NCBI RefSeq assembly: GCF_004762045.1 | Contig: NZ_SJOM01000007.1 | Location: 4,627,609 to 4,691,608, forward strand | Reading direction: 5' to 3' | DNA: 64,000 bases | Source of the DNA: Mycobacterium sp. DL99 | Lineage (GTDB): Bacteria; Actinomycetota; Actinomycetes; Mycobacteriales; Mycobacteriaceae | In this document: positions 23,872-31,048 of the stretch, piece after piece | How the letters are laid out: every line of letters starts with the position of its first letter | How positions within the stretch are numbered: position 1 is the stretch's first letter | Notes under the pieces: generated by a model | Seen by the model: the letters and a program-made list of their open reading frames with translations, nothing else | Told to the model about the DNA's origin: nothing | Databases searched by the model: none | Translations under genes and position numbers: made by a program

Positions 23872-25704
23872 ATGGGTCGGGTTCCCGCTGCAACCAGTGC
23901 TGTTGATTCGTCGGTGTCGAACGTCGAAAACTACGTTCGCGACGACGGCACGATCGTCGTACCCGACGGGGTCACCTTGACGTCGTTCCTGGATCGCAAC
24001 CGGTTCATCTATGGAGATGAGCCTGCGTACCGCTTCCTCGATTACTCGACCGACCCCGAGGGTCGTGCCGTCGAGCTCAGCTGGAATGCCATGTGGTCAC
24101 AGGTGTGCGCCGTCGGCGCCCGACTGCAGCAGGTCACCAAGCCCCGCGACCGGGTGGCGATCCTGGCCCCGCAAGGTGTCGAGTACGTCGCGGCGTTCTT
24201 CGCGGCGGTGCACGCCGGCAACATCGCGGTGCCGCTGTTCGCACCGGCGCTGGCCGGTCACGCCGAGCGGCTGGCCGCAGTCCTGGCCGACGCCAAACCG
24301 ACGGCAGTGCTCACCACGACGTCTGCTGCCGAATCGGTCCGCACGTTCATCAAGACGCTGCCGGCCGCCGAGCGTCCCCGCGTGATCGCCGTCGACGCCG
24401 TCCCGGACACGCTGGCCGAGATGTACGTCGACCCCGAGGTCGACATCGACGACATCGCCTACCTGCAATACACGTCGGGGTCGACACGCACGCCTGCCGG
24501 TGTGGAGATCACCCATCGCAACGTGTGCACCAACGTCATCCAGATGATCCTGGCCGGCGATCTCGACACCGGTATCCGCAGTGTCAGCTGGCTGCCGCTG
24601 TACCACGACATGGGCCTGATCATGATCATGTTCCCGGCGCTGTGCGGTGGACACATCAGCCTGATGGACCCGATGGCATTCGTCCGCCGCCCGTACCGCT
24701 GGATCAAGCGGCTGGCCGAAGAGGCTGCACACGGTCGCACCTTCGCCGCAGCCCCGAACTTCGCCTTCGAGCTGGCTTCCGAGCGCGGCCTGCCGCCCGA
24801 GGGCGAGACGCTGGACCTGACCAATGTGGTCACGCTCCTCAACGGCTCCGAGCCCGTGACCATGGCCGCCGTCGAGAAGTTCACCTCGGCGTTCGCCCCG
24901 TACGGGCTGCCCGCGACTGCGATCAAACCGTCCTACGGCATGGCCGAGGCGACGCTGTCGGTGGCCAGCATCGCCCCGAGCGCCGCGGCCACCGCGGTCT
25001 ACCTCGACCGCGAACAACTCAGTGCCGGACGCGCGGTGACCGTCGACCCGACCGACGAGGGCGCCGTCACACACGTTTCCTGCGGCCAGCCGATTCCGAA
25101 CCAGTGGGCGGTCATCGCCAGCCCCGACGGTGACGAACTGGCCGACGGCACCGTCGGAGAAATCTGGCTGCACGGCAACAACGTCGGCCAGGGGTACTTC
25201 GGCCGCGTCGATGAGAGCGAGCGGGTGTTCGCCAACAAGCTGCAGACCCGATTGACGACCGGTAGCCACGCCGAGGAGGTGCCCGACAACGGCCACTGGC
25301 TGGCCACCGGCGACCTCGGGGTCTACCTCGACGGCGAGCTGTACCTCACCGGCCGGATCAAGGACATGATCCTGATCGACGGACGCAACCACTACCCGCA
25401 CGACATCGAGACCACGGTGAGCGCGTCGTCGCCCGCCGTGCGCTCGGGCTACGTCGCGGCGTTCTCGGTGGTCGGCGACCGCGGTGAAGAACTCGTGATC
25501 GTCGCCGAGCGGGCCGCCGGAGCCGGACGTGCCGAGCCCGGCCCGATCGTCGACGCCGTGCGCGCCGCGGTGTCACGCCACCACCAGATCCGGGTGGCCG
25601 ACGTCCGCATGGTCGCCGCCGGCGTGATCCCCCGCACGACGAGCGGCAAGCTGGCTCGGAATGCTTGTCGGGCTGAGTATCTGAGCGGGAAGTTCAACAA
25701 GTAG
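23872..25704 (+). CDS. FadD32-like fatty-acyl-AMP ligase (FAAL)
   Basis: A 610-residue long-chain fatty-acyl-AMP ligase. It resembles FadD32 in YRFLDYSTDPEGR, AVGARLQQVTKPRDRVAIL, LQYTSGSTRTPAGVEITHRN, VSWLPLYHDMGL, IKPSYGMAEATLS and MILIDGRNHYPHDIE. FAALs make acyl-adenylates and hand them to an acyl carrier or polyketide synthase rather than to CoA. FadD32 itself lies beside pks13; no polyketide synthase is near this copy, so its partner must be elsewhere. The ATG 23872 is chosen over the upstream GTG; a TATTAG-like box about 15 bases before it fits a leaderless start. It may serve an envelope lipid or lipopeptide. Confidence 0.88.
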   Translation: MGRVPAATSAVDSSVSNVENYVRDDGTIVVPDGVTLTSFLDRNRFIYGDEPAYRFLDYSTDPEGRAVELSWNAMWSQVCAVGARLQQVTKPRDRVAILAPQGVEYVAAFFAAVHAGNIAVPLFAPALAGHAERLAAVLADAKPTAVLTTTSAAESVRTFIKTLPAAERPRVIAVDAVPDTLAEMYVDPEVDIDDIAYLQYTSGSTRTPAGVEITHRNVCTNVIQMILAGDLDTGIRSVSWLPLYHDMGLIMIMFPALCGGHISLMDPMAFVRRPYRWIKRLAEEAAHGRTFAAAPNFAFELASERGLPPEGETLDLTNVVTLLNGSEPVTMAAVEKFTSAFAPYGLPATAIKPSYGMAEATLSVASIAPSAAATAVYLDREQLSAGRAVTVDPTDEGAVTHVSCGQPIPNQWAVIASPDGDELADGTVGEIWLHGNNVGQGYFGRVDESERVFANKLQTRLTTGSHAEEVPDNGHWLATGDLGVYLDGELYLTGRIKDMILIDGRNHYPHDIETTVSASSPAVRSGYVAAFSVVGDRGEELVIVAERAAGAGRAEPGPIVDAVRAAVSRHHQIRVADVRMVAAGVIPRTTSGKLARNACRAEYLSGKFNK

Positions 25705-25821
25705 GGCTGGTTCGTTCTGGCTTGGCGCCGAGTGCGACGCTAGGGTCGCGCTCCAGCGTGTGGAGCGACCCCAGCGTTGATTTCGATGCTGTGCCCCTCC
25801 GAACCCGCAGAGGCGTCGTAG

Positions 25822-26238
25822 ATGACCGGACGTAGGTGGTTGATTCTCGGCGGGATCGGCCTTGTTGCGACGGTCGCGCTTGCTGCGGGCGTATTCGTAC
25901 TGTCCAGTCGTCCGGCCTCAGATTGCGCCGTCATCCGGTCGATGCTCGACTACAGCAGACAGTTCGCCCGAGCTGTCATCTCCAAGAAGGACGCTGGAGA
26001 CGAAGTCACCGCCGCTGATTACACCCAGTGGTCGGCACGGCTACATGGGTTCGCTGATCAGATCCACGGTGACCCGGGCCTGGCTGAACGAGCCGACACG
26101 ATGGCCGAGCGGGCAGCCAAGATGGCGAACCTCGCTCCAGGGGCTACTGGGCCACGACCATCGATTCGCGAGTCCTTGTATATCTCAGCGGAATTCAACG
26201 AGAGTCTCACCGTGCTTGAGGGCGCGTGCCCAAGCTAG
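25822..26238 (+). CDS. Small membrane-anchored protein of unknown function
   Basis: A 138-residue protein with a short basic N-terminus and one hydrophobic segment (WLILGGIGLVATVALAAGVF, residues 6-25), then an extracytoplasmic helical domain containing two Cys (SDCAVIRS and EGACPS at the very end) that could pair. It could be a signal peptide or an anchor; there is no lipobox. It sits between the FAAL and the restriction system with no clear partner. I recognise no family. Similar short membrane proteins are frequent in mycobacteria. Confidence 0.7.
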   Translation: MTGRRWLILGGIGLVATVALAAGVFVLSSRPASDCAVIRSMLDYSRQFARAVISKKDAGDEVTAADYTQWSARLHGFADQIHGDPGLAERADTMAERAAKMANLAPGATGPRPSIRESLYISAEFNESLTVLEGACPS

Positions 26239-26317
26239 CGTGACTTCTCATCTGCCTTGCCGCCTCGTCCGTCCGTGCGTCCATTCACGGATATCGCCCC
26301 ATTTGTCGGCGGGGTCC

Positions 26318-26339
26318 TATATACAGTTCGGTTCGGTTC
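26318..26339 (+). promoter_or_regulatory. Promoter-like element of hsdM, shared with the hsdR leader
   Basis: TATATA is followed at once by CAGTTCGGTTCGGTTC (26324-26339), with a tandem GGTTC. The same 16-mer with one change occurs at 30901-30916, and in both places it begins exactly 40 bp before a start codon. This suggests a common -10 region and operator or leader element. Confidence 0.55.
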
Positions 26340-26363
26340 TTAACGGCAGCAAGGGGCAGTGCA

Positions 26364-27821
26364 GTGATCACGGGTGAGCTGAAGAGCAAGGTCGACCGGG
26401 TGTGGGACGCGTTCTGGTCCGGCGGTATCTCCAATCCTCTGGAGGTGATCGAGCAGGTCACCTACCTGCTGTTCATTCGCCGCCTGGACGACCTGGAGAT
26501 CCTCGCCGAGAAAAAAGCCCGCGTGACCGGTAAGTCCGAGGGGCTGCGGTTCGGGCCGGATCAGCAGCAGCTGCGGTGGTCGCAGTTCAAGAACGCCGAG
26601 CCGGCGGTGATGTTCTCCACCGTCGGCGACAAGGTGTTCCCGTTCCTGCGTGACCTCGGCGGCGACGGGTCGACATACTCCGAGCACATGCGTGATGCCC
26701 GGTTCACCATCCCCACGCCGGCCCTGCTGTCCAAGGTTGTCGACATGCTCGACGACATCCCGATGACCGACCGCGACACCAACGGCGACCTGTACGAGTA
26801 CCTGCTGTCCAAGATCGCCAGCGCGGGGGTGAACGGGCAGTTCCGTACCCCGCGCCACATCATCGAGTTGATGGTCAAGATCACCGCTCCCCAGCCCACC
26901 GATGAGATCTGTGACCCTGCCTGCGGCACGGCCGGGTTCCTGGTGGCGGCGTCGGAGTATGTGCGCGACGAGCATTCATCGGTACTCACTGACGCTGCCC
27001 AGCGTAAGCACTTCCACAACAGCATGTTTCACGGCTATGACTTCGACTCGACCATGCTGCGCATCGGCAGCATGAACATGCTGATGCACGGTGTCGAATC
27101 TCCCGATATCCGCTACCGAGATTCACTGTCGGAAGGTGCCAGTGAGGACACCGAGAAGTACACCCTGATCCTGGCCAATCCCCCGTTCGCCGGATCGCTG
27201 GACTACGAGGCCACGTCCAAGGATCTGCAGCGCGTCGCCAAGACCAAAAAGACCGAACTTCTCTTTGTGGCACTATTTTTGAAGCTTCTGAAGCCCGGCG
27301 GGCGAGCCGCGGTGATCGTGCCCGACGGCGTGCTCTTCGGATCCTCCAAGGCGCACAAGGAACTTCGGCGGATCCTGGTCGAGGATCAGAAGCTCGATGG
27401 CATCGTGAAGCTGCCGTCCGGTGTGTTCAAGCCGTATGCCGGTGTGTCGACTGCGATCTTGCTGTTCACCAAAACGAACTCCGGCGGCACCGACAACGTG
27501 TGGTTCTACGACGTCACCGCCGACGGGTTCTCACTCGATGACAAGCGGAATCCGGTCGAGGCCAATGATCTGCCGGATGCGTTGTCGCGGTGGAGTTCAC
27601 GAGGCTCCTCGGAGCTGGAACGAGCACGCACTGAGCAGTCGTTCTGCGTGTCGGTCGCAGATATCGTCGCCCAGGGGTATGACCTGTCGCTGAACCGGTA
27701 CAAGGAGATCGTGCACGACGAGGTCGAGCACAGGCCACCGTTGGAGATCATCGCCGAGATAGAGAAGCTCGAAGGCGAGATTACTGTCGGGCTCGCCGAG
27801 TTGAAGGCGATGCTGTCGTGA
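26364..27821 (+). CDS. hsdM: Type I restriction-modification DNA methyltransferase subunit
   Basis: A 485-residue N6-adenine methyltransferase subunit of a type I system. The N-terminal helical domain (SKVDRVWDAFWSGGISNPLE) precedes the AdoMet motif DPACGTAGF (residues 184-192) and the catalytic NPPF (272-275). The GTG start has AAGGGG upstream. The stop overlaps hsdS as ATGA/GTGA-type coupling. It works with HsdS to methylate one adenine on each strand of a bipartite site and with HsdR to cleave unmethylated DNA. hsdR is separated from it by 3 kb of unrelated genes, which is unusual. Confidence 0.96.
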   Translation: MITGELKSKVDRVWDAFWSGGISNPLEVIEQVTYLLFIRRLDDLEILAEKKARVTGKSEGLRFGPDQQQLRWSQFKNAEPAVMFSTVGDKVFPFLRDLGGDGSTYSEHMRDARFTIPTPALLSKVVDMLDDIPMTDRDTNGDLYEYLLSKIASAGVNGQFRTPRHIIELMVKITAPQPTDEICDPACGTAGFLVAASEYVRDEHSSVLTDAAQRKHFHNSMFHGYDFDSTMLRIGSMNMLMHGVESPDIRYRDSLSEGASEDTEKYTLILANPPFAGSLDYEATSKDLQRVAKTKKTELLFVALFLKLLKPGGRAAVIVPDGVLFGSSKAHKELRRILVEDQKLDGIVKLPSGVFKPYAGVSTAILLFTKTNSGGTDNVWFYDVTADGFSLDDKRNPVEANDLPDALSRWSSRGSSELERARTEQSFCVSVADIVAQGYDLSLNRYKEIVHDEVEHRPPLEIIAEIEKLEGEITVGLAELKAMLS

Positions 27822-28918
27822 AGACGGTCGCGTTCCTCGAAGCGGTTGAGGATATTACCGGCGGAAACTCCAAAGTACCTCGTTCCGAATACCGCCAGTC
27901 GGGTCAGCTACCGGTGGTCGACCAAGGCAAGGGCTTGGTCTCCGGATACACAGACAACACCAGCCATGCGTTCAGGCATGCCGGACCGAAAATCATCTTT
28001 GGTGACCACACCCGTGCGATGAAATACGTCGATTTTCCGTTCGCAATGGGCGCTGACGGCGTAAAGGTACTTCGCACGCGAGGCGACTTCCATCCGAAGT
28101 TCGTCTACCACTATCTCCGCACGGTCGCTCTGCCAGATGCCGGCTATTCTCGCCACTTCAAATTTCTCAAAGAGATCCAGGTACCTAGGCCGCCACTCGA
28201 GGAGCAGCGCCGCATCGCCGCGATCCTCGACCATGCCGACTCACTCCGTGTCAAAAGACGCCACGTGGTGTCTCAGCTCAATGACCTCGCACAGTCGATC
28301 TTCTTCGACATGTTCGGGGATCCCGATTTCTACCTAGGAACTGACGAGAGTGTGCGGTTCTGCGAAGTGGCTGACCTCAAAGGTGGACGCAATCTCGTCG
28401 CCGACGACGAAAACTCCGCATCCAAGTACCGTGTCCTGAAGATCAGCGCAGTCACCTCGGGTCAATTCAAAGCAGTAGAGTCCAAACCTCTCCCACCCGA
28501 CTACCAGCCACCTTCCGAACACATGGTGCGATCAGGCGACCTTCTGATCAGCCGCGCGAACACAGCTGAACTGGTAGGCGCCGTTGCCTATGTGGATGTA
28601 GCACCGTCCGACATCGCCTTGCCAGACAAGATCTGGCGATTCGTCTGGAAGAACCCTGACAGCAATCCGCTCTATTACTGGTCGCTGTTCCGCACACCAT
28701 CGGTGCGCCGCCGCGTCAGCCAGCTTTCCAGTGGAACGGGCGGCTCGATGAAGAACATCTCGAAAACCAAGCTCGAACAGCTTGAACTGCCAAATGTCCC
28801 GGTCAAGCGACAGTTCGAGTTTGCGCGCCGGGTAGCGGCCGTGCCACGAGTCACAACCGACGATCTCGACGAGCTCTTCGCCTCCCTCCAAGCCCGCGCA
28901 TTCCGAGGGGAACTCTGA
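27818..28918 (+). CDS. hsdS: Type I restriction-modification specificity subunit
   Basis: A 366-residue DNA-recognition subunit with two target-recognition domains (about residues 1-120 and 180-330). The conserved helical spacers are visible as PPLEEQRRIAAILDHADSLR (near 125-145) and, at the C-terminus, VKRQFEFARRVAAVPRVTTDDLDELFASLQ. The two half-sites it reads cannot be predicted. It overlaps hsdM by 4 bp. Its codon use is less GC-biased than that of its neighbours, as often seen for variable, laterally moved specificity genes. Just beyond its stop lies a broken gene remnant. Confidence 0.95.
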   Translation: MKTVAFLEAVEDITGGNSKVPRSEYRQSGQLPVVDQGKGLVSGYTDNTSHAFRHAGPKIIFGDHTRAMKYVDFPFAMGADGVKVLRTRGDFHPKFVYHYLRTVALPDAGYSRHFKFLKEIQVPRPPLEEQRRIAAILDHADSLRVKRRHVVSQLNDLAQSIFFDMFGDPDFYLGTDESVRFCEVADLKGGRNLVADDENSASKYRVLKISAVTSGQFKAVESKPLPPDYQPPSEHMVRSGDLLISRANTAELVGAVAYVDVAPSDIALPDKIWRFVWKNPDSNPLYYWSLFRTPSVRRRVSQLSSGTGGSMKNISKTKLEQLELPNVPVKRQFEFARRVAAVPRVTTDDLDELFASLQARAFRGEL

Positions 28919-28969
28919 TGCAGTTCGCCGTGATCGCCTTTGAGACAACGCCAATGGCGGCCGGATTGA

Positions 28970-29182
28970 GCAAAATTTGTTCAGACCTTGGGCATCCAAC
29001 CCGACCACGACCGGGACAACACAAAACCACGCCCTTGGGGATCCGTACAGGCGGTAGTGCCCTAGTCGTCCACACCGCACGTTGCCTTCACGGAGCAGGA
29101 GATCCCCGGCCATGTCCACCTGTGCGACATCCGGTTCGACCTGTCCGACCGCGCGGGTGAAGACGAATACCCCCTCGCCTGA
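28970..29182 (+). pseudogene. Gene remnant with internal stop, after hsdS
   Basis: In one frame, coding-like sequence runs LGIQPDHDRDNTKPRPWGSV, hits TAG at 29063-29065, then continues TPHVAFTEQEIPGHVHLCDI and on to a natural-looking end at 29180-29182. There is no start, because an in-frame TGA lies at 28967. I read it as the C-terminal part of a former gene whose 5' part was lost when the hsd genes settled here. The family is not recognised. A short ORF from the ATG at 28918 runs in another frame and looks non-coding. Confidence 0.45.
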
Positions 29183-29187
29183 AGGCC

Positions 29188-29556
29188 TCAGCCCGCGGCC
29201 CACTCCTTGGCCGCATCGAGTTCGTCGAGGCCGAACATCTTCAACTCGCCGGGGACCATCCACGCGAAGGCATGCATGGCGTGGGCGACCCAATCCTTGT
29301 CGGACACCACGGCAATCCGTTTGAACGCGGAGTGGTGCTGTATCAGGGCACCGAAGCCGAGCTTCAGATCCTGAACCAGCCCGCCGGACCCGAATCCCTC
29401 ATAGTCCGGTGAAATCACCTCGACGATCCGGATCTCACCGGTCTTCAGTAATTCGTCCATCGTCGGCCGGAATTCGCGCAGATCATCACCGCGCACTCGA
29501 CCCGACACTCGGATACCGAACACGCCCTCGGGCATGTCGGGAAGGACGTCAATCAT
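29188..29556 (-). CDS. SpoIIAA/STAS-like protein (DUF3478 type)
   Basis: A 122-residue soluble protein (MIDVLPDMPEGVFGIRVSGR at the start) with the alternating beta/alpha pattern of SpoIIAA-like, CRAL-TRIO/STAS-fold proteins: VSGRVRGDDLREFRPTMDEL, DLKLGFGALIQHHSAFKRIA, FAWMVPGELKMF and a C-terminal AAKEWAAG. The ATG at 29556 is fixed by GGGAGGAG five bases upstream; the longer ORF is rejected. Family members are small regulatory or lipid-binding proteins without a well-defined role. It lies inside the restriction locus, reading against hsdS and hsdR, downstream of the lipoprotein gene. Confidence 0.8.
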   Translation of the reverse strand: MIDVLPDMPEGVFGIRVSGRVRGDDLREFRPTMDELLKTGEIRIVEVISPDYEGFGSGGLVQDLKLGFGALIQHHSAFKRIAVVSDKDWVAHAMHAFAWMVPGELKMFGLDELDAAKEWAAG

Positions 29557-29611
29557 CGGTACTCCTCCCGTCTCGCGCCTCGAGTCTGCACCTAACCGAC
29601 GGCTCTTTGAA

Positions 29612-30031
29612 TCAGGAACGCGAAGACTCCCAAAGACGGGATATTTCCGACGGCACGTTCTCGGATTTGACGCCGGCCCTGGTCCATCCGCCGTGGCTGC
29701 CCGGAGCGATCCGGTAGACCCCTGCATCACCCGAATACACCCAGAGCTGTTCGGGCTCGGTGGACAGCCAAGTGATCATCACGCCCTTGTCGGCGCTGTA
29801 CGAGGAATGGTCATGGAAGACCTCTTTGCCGGCCTTGTCCCGAACCACCACCACCCAGGGCTTCTCCCCTTTGTCTTCTGGCCCCTGCTCGGCGAAGGCG
29901 GTGTACGTGCCAGACGGAGAGGCCTGGGCATGGTCGGGGGTGACAATCGAAGCGGCAGCGCCATCGCCTTTGCCGCAGCCCGCGACAATCGCCATCACTG
30001 CCAACATCGTCGCGATCAACCGCTTGCTCAC
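29612..30031 (-). CDS. Small lipoprotein of unknown function
   Basis: A 139-residue exported lipoprotein. The signal peptide SKRLIATMLAVMAIVAGCGK has a lipobox VAGC with the modified Cys near residue 19. The mature part contains PWVVVVRDKAGKEVFHDHSS and WLSTEPEQLWVYSGDAGVYR, a small beta-sheet-like domain. The GTG start overlaps the stop of a preceding short reading frame as GTGA. I do not recognise a family. Its neighbours on the minus strand are the SpoIIAA-like gene downstream and the nitroreductase upstream, all lying between hsdS and hsdR. Confidence 0.8.
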   Translation of the reverse strand: MSKRLIATMLAVMAIVAGCGKGDGAAASIVTPDHAQASPSGTYTAFAEQGPEDKGEKPWVVVVRDKAGKEVFHDHSSYSADKGVMITWLSTEPEQLWVYSGDAGVYRIAPGSHGGWTRAGVKSENVPSEISRLWESSRS

Positions 30032-30249
30032 GTGTATCGGTACCCTTCCGCGCCGACCAATGCGCCGTCCGCCTTGGCGGCCTTGGTGAGATGGAACGAT
30101 ACGGTCTGGCCGCCAGGACCGATCAGCCAGCCGCGCTGCCTACAGAAACGGTCGATTGCCGTAGCGGTCGAGCGAGACGAATTCTCCGACCGGCCGACGT
30201 GTCGTCGGCCCGTACTTGCCCTTCGGCCAGCCCAGCGGGATGACCGCAC
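30028..30249 (-). other. Possible short gene or C-terminal remnant
   Basis: After the nitroreductase stop, a different frame gives RGWLIGPGGQTVSFHLTKAA and ends EGYRYT, protein-like and coupled (GTGA) to the lipoprotein start. Its only upstream start codons lie inside the nitroreductase gene in another frame (GTG 30249). It may be a tiny overlapping gene or the tail of a gene cut by rearrangement. Only the part from about 30140 to 30028 looks genuinely coding. Confidence 0.35.
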
Positions 30250-30793
30250 ACGGAGTGACGTTCCACGGCAAGCCCAGGGTGCGCCGCGCCAACAGCTTGC
30301 TCCACAACGGCATGGTGATCAGTGCTGCACCCAAGCCAGATGCACGTGCCGCCAGCAAGAGGTTTTGCACCGCGGGAAAAATAGAACCGTAGGCACTGCT
30401 CACCGCCACCGACGGCCAGAGCGGAATGACACCCTTGAGGCAGGCGACGACTACGACGGGGATCTCGTCGAAATGATCCGCCTGCCATTGCACGGCCTTC
30501 TCGATCCTCAGCATCTGGTCATCCATGCGGCGGACAACGACGCGCCGGTAAATCGGGCCGCCGAACTTCAAGGCCCGTCGATTCAAGCCGCCGAGTTTCG
30601 CGACGACCTCGCGGTCCTTGACGACGATGAACTCCCAATTCTGTGCGTTTGAACCCGTCGGCGCCTTCATCGCGAGTTCCAGAATGTGAAGCACGAGTGC
30701 ATCATCAACGGGCTCATCCTTGAGCCGACGGATCGCCCGTTGAGTACGCATCGCCTCTTCGAGCGGCATGGCCAAGGGCTCGTGCTGCGTCAT
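30140..30793 (-). CDS. Nitroreductase-family flavoprotein
   Basis: A 217-residue FMN-dependent NAD(P)H oxidoreductase. Family features: LEEAMRTQRAIRRLKDEPVD at the N-terminus (phosphate-binding Arg pair), MKAPTGSNAQNWEFIVV for FMN contacts, and the C-terminal GLGAALITMPL and VIPLGWPKGKYGPTTRRPV. The ATG at 30793 directly precedes the conserved region, so the 33-residue extension is dropped. Relatives reduce nitroaromatics, quinones or unsaturated compounds; the physiological substrate is unknown. It is divergent from the hsdR transcript and lies inside the split restriction locus. Confidence 0.88.
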   Translation of the reverse strand: MTQHEPLAMPLEEAMRTQRAIRRLKDEPVDDALVLHILELAMKAPTGSNAQNWEFIVVKDREVVAKLGGLNRRALKFGGPIYRRVVVRRMDDQMLRIEKAVQWQADHFDEIPVVVVACLKGVIPLWPSVAVSSAYGSIFPAVQNLLLAARASGLGAALITMPLWSKLLARRTLGLPWNVTPCAVIPLGWPKGKYGPTTRRPVGEFVSLDRYGNRPFL

Positions 30794-30893
30794 GGCCACA
30801 ATTTCAGCACGACCGGTCTCTCCAGCGGGCATTCTCGGGCGAATGCTCGGTCCTTTGGGTGGCCCACCGAAGGCATGCGATGTCAGAGGCACC

Positions 30894-30916
30894 TGTTAGA
30901 CAGTCCGGTTCGGTTC
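30894..30916 (+). promoter_or_regulatory. Promoter-like element upstream of hsdR, second copy
   Basis: TGTTAGA is followed by CAGTCCGGTTCGGTTC (30901-30916), matching 15 of 16 bases of 26324-26339 upstream of hsdM. The distance to the next start codon (30941) is again 40 bp, so both hsd transcripts appear to carry the same control element. Confidence 0.55.
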
Positions 30917-30940
30917 AACCCACCCGCACGAGGAGATGCC

Positions 30941-31000
30941 ATGTCCGTCGAAGTCGGCAGACCAAAGTTGATAAGTTCCATTCACCAGCCGATCAATTGA
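30941..31000 (+). CDS. 19-codon leader-like ORF before hsdR
   Basis: ATG at 30941 with a strong GAGGAG five bases upstream opens a frame MSVEVGRPKLISSIHQPIN ending at TGA 30998-31000, 48 bp before hsdR. It could be a leader peptide controlling hsdR translation or the 5' stub of a lost gene. It is too short to classify, and the ribosome site is the main evidence. Confidence 0.35.
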   Translation: MSVEVGRPKLISSIHQPIN

Positions 31001-31006
31001 TCAATT
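30991..31006. promoter_or_regulatory. AT-rich overlapping palindromes before hsdR
   Basis: GATCAATTGATC (30991-31002) and AATTGATCAATT (30995-31006) are both perfect palindromes and overlap. The sequence is strikingly AT-rich for this genome and lies 43 bp upstream of hsdR. It could be an operator for restriction control. Confidence 0.4.
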
Positions 31007-31048
31007 TGCTTTACGCCGAGTATTGGGCCAGCGCATAGGGGGCGCGTC

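Noticed and set aside
24097..25401. 434-codon open frame antisense to the FAAL gene
   Set aside because: The FAAL carries unmistakable motifs in the other strand. The antisense product is low-complexity Val/Gly/Asp/Gln-rich without any family mark.
28918..29160. 80-codon ORF overlapping the hsdS stop
   Set aside because: Its second half is antisense-like, Pro/Arg-rich sequence, and the protein-like signal in this stretch lies in another frame with an internal stop.
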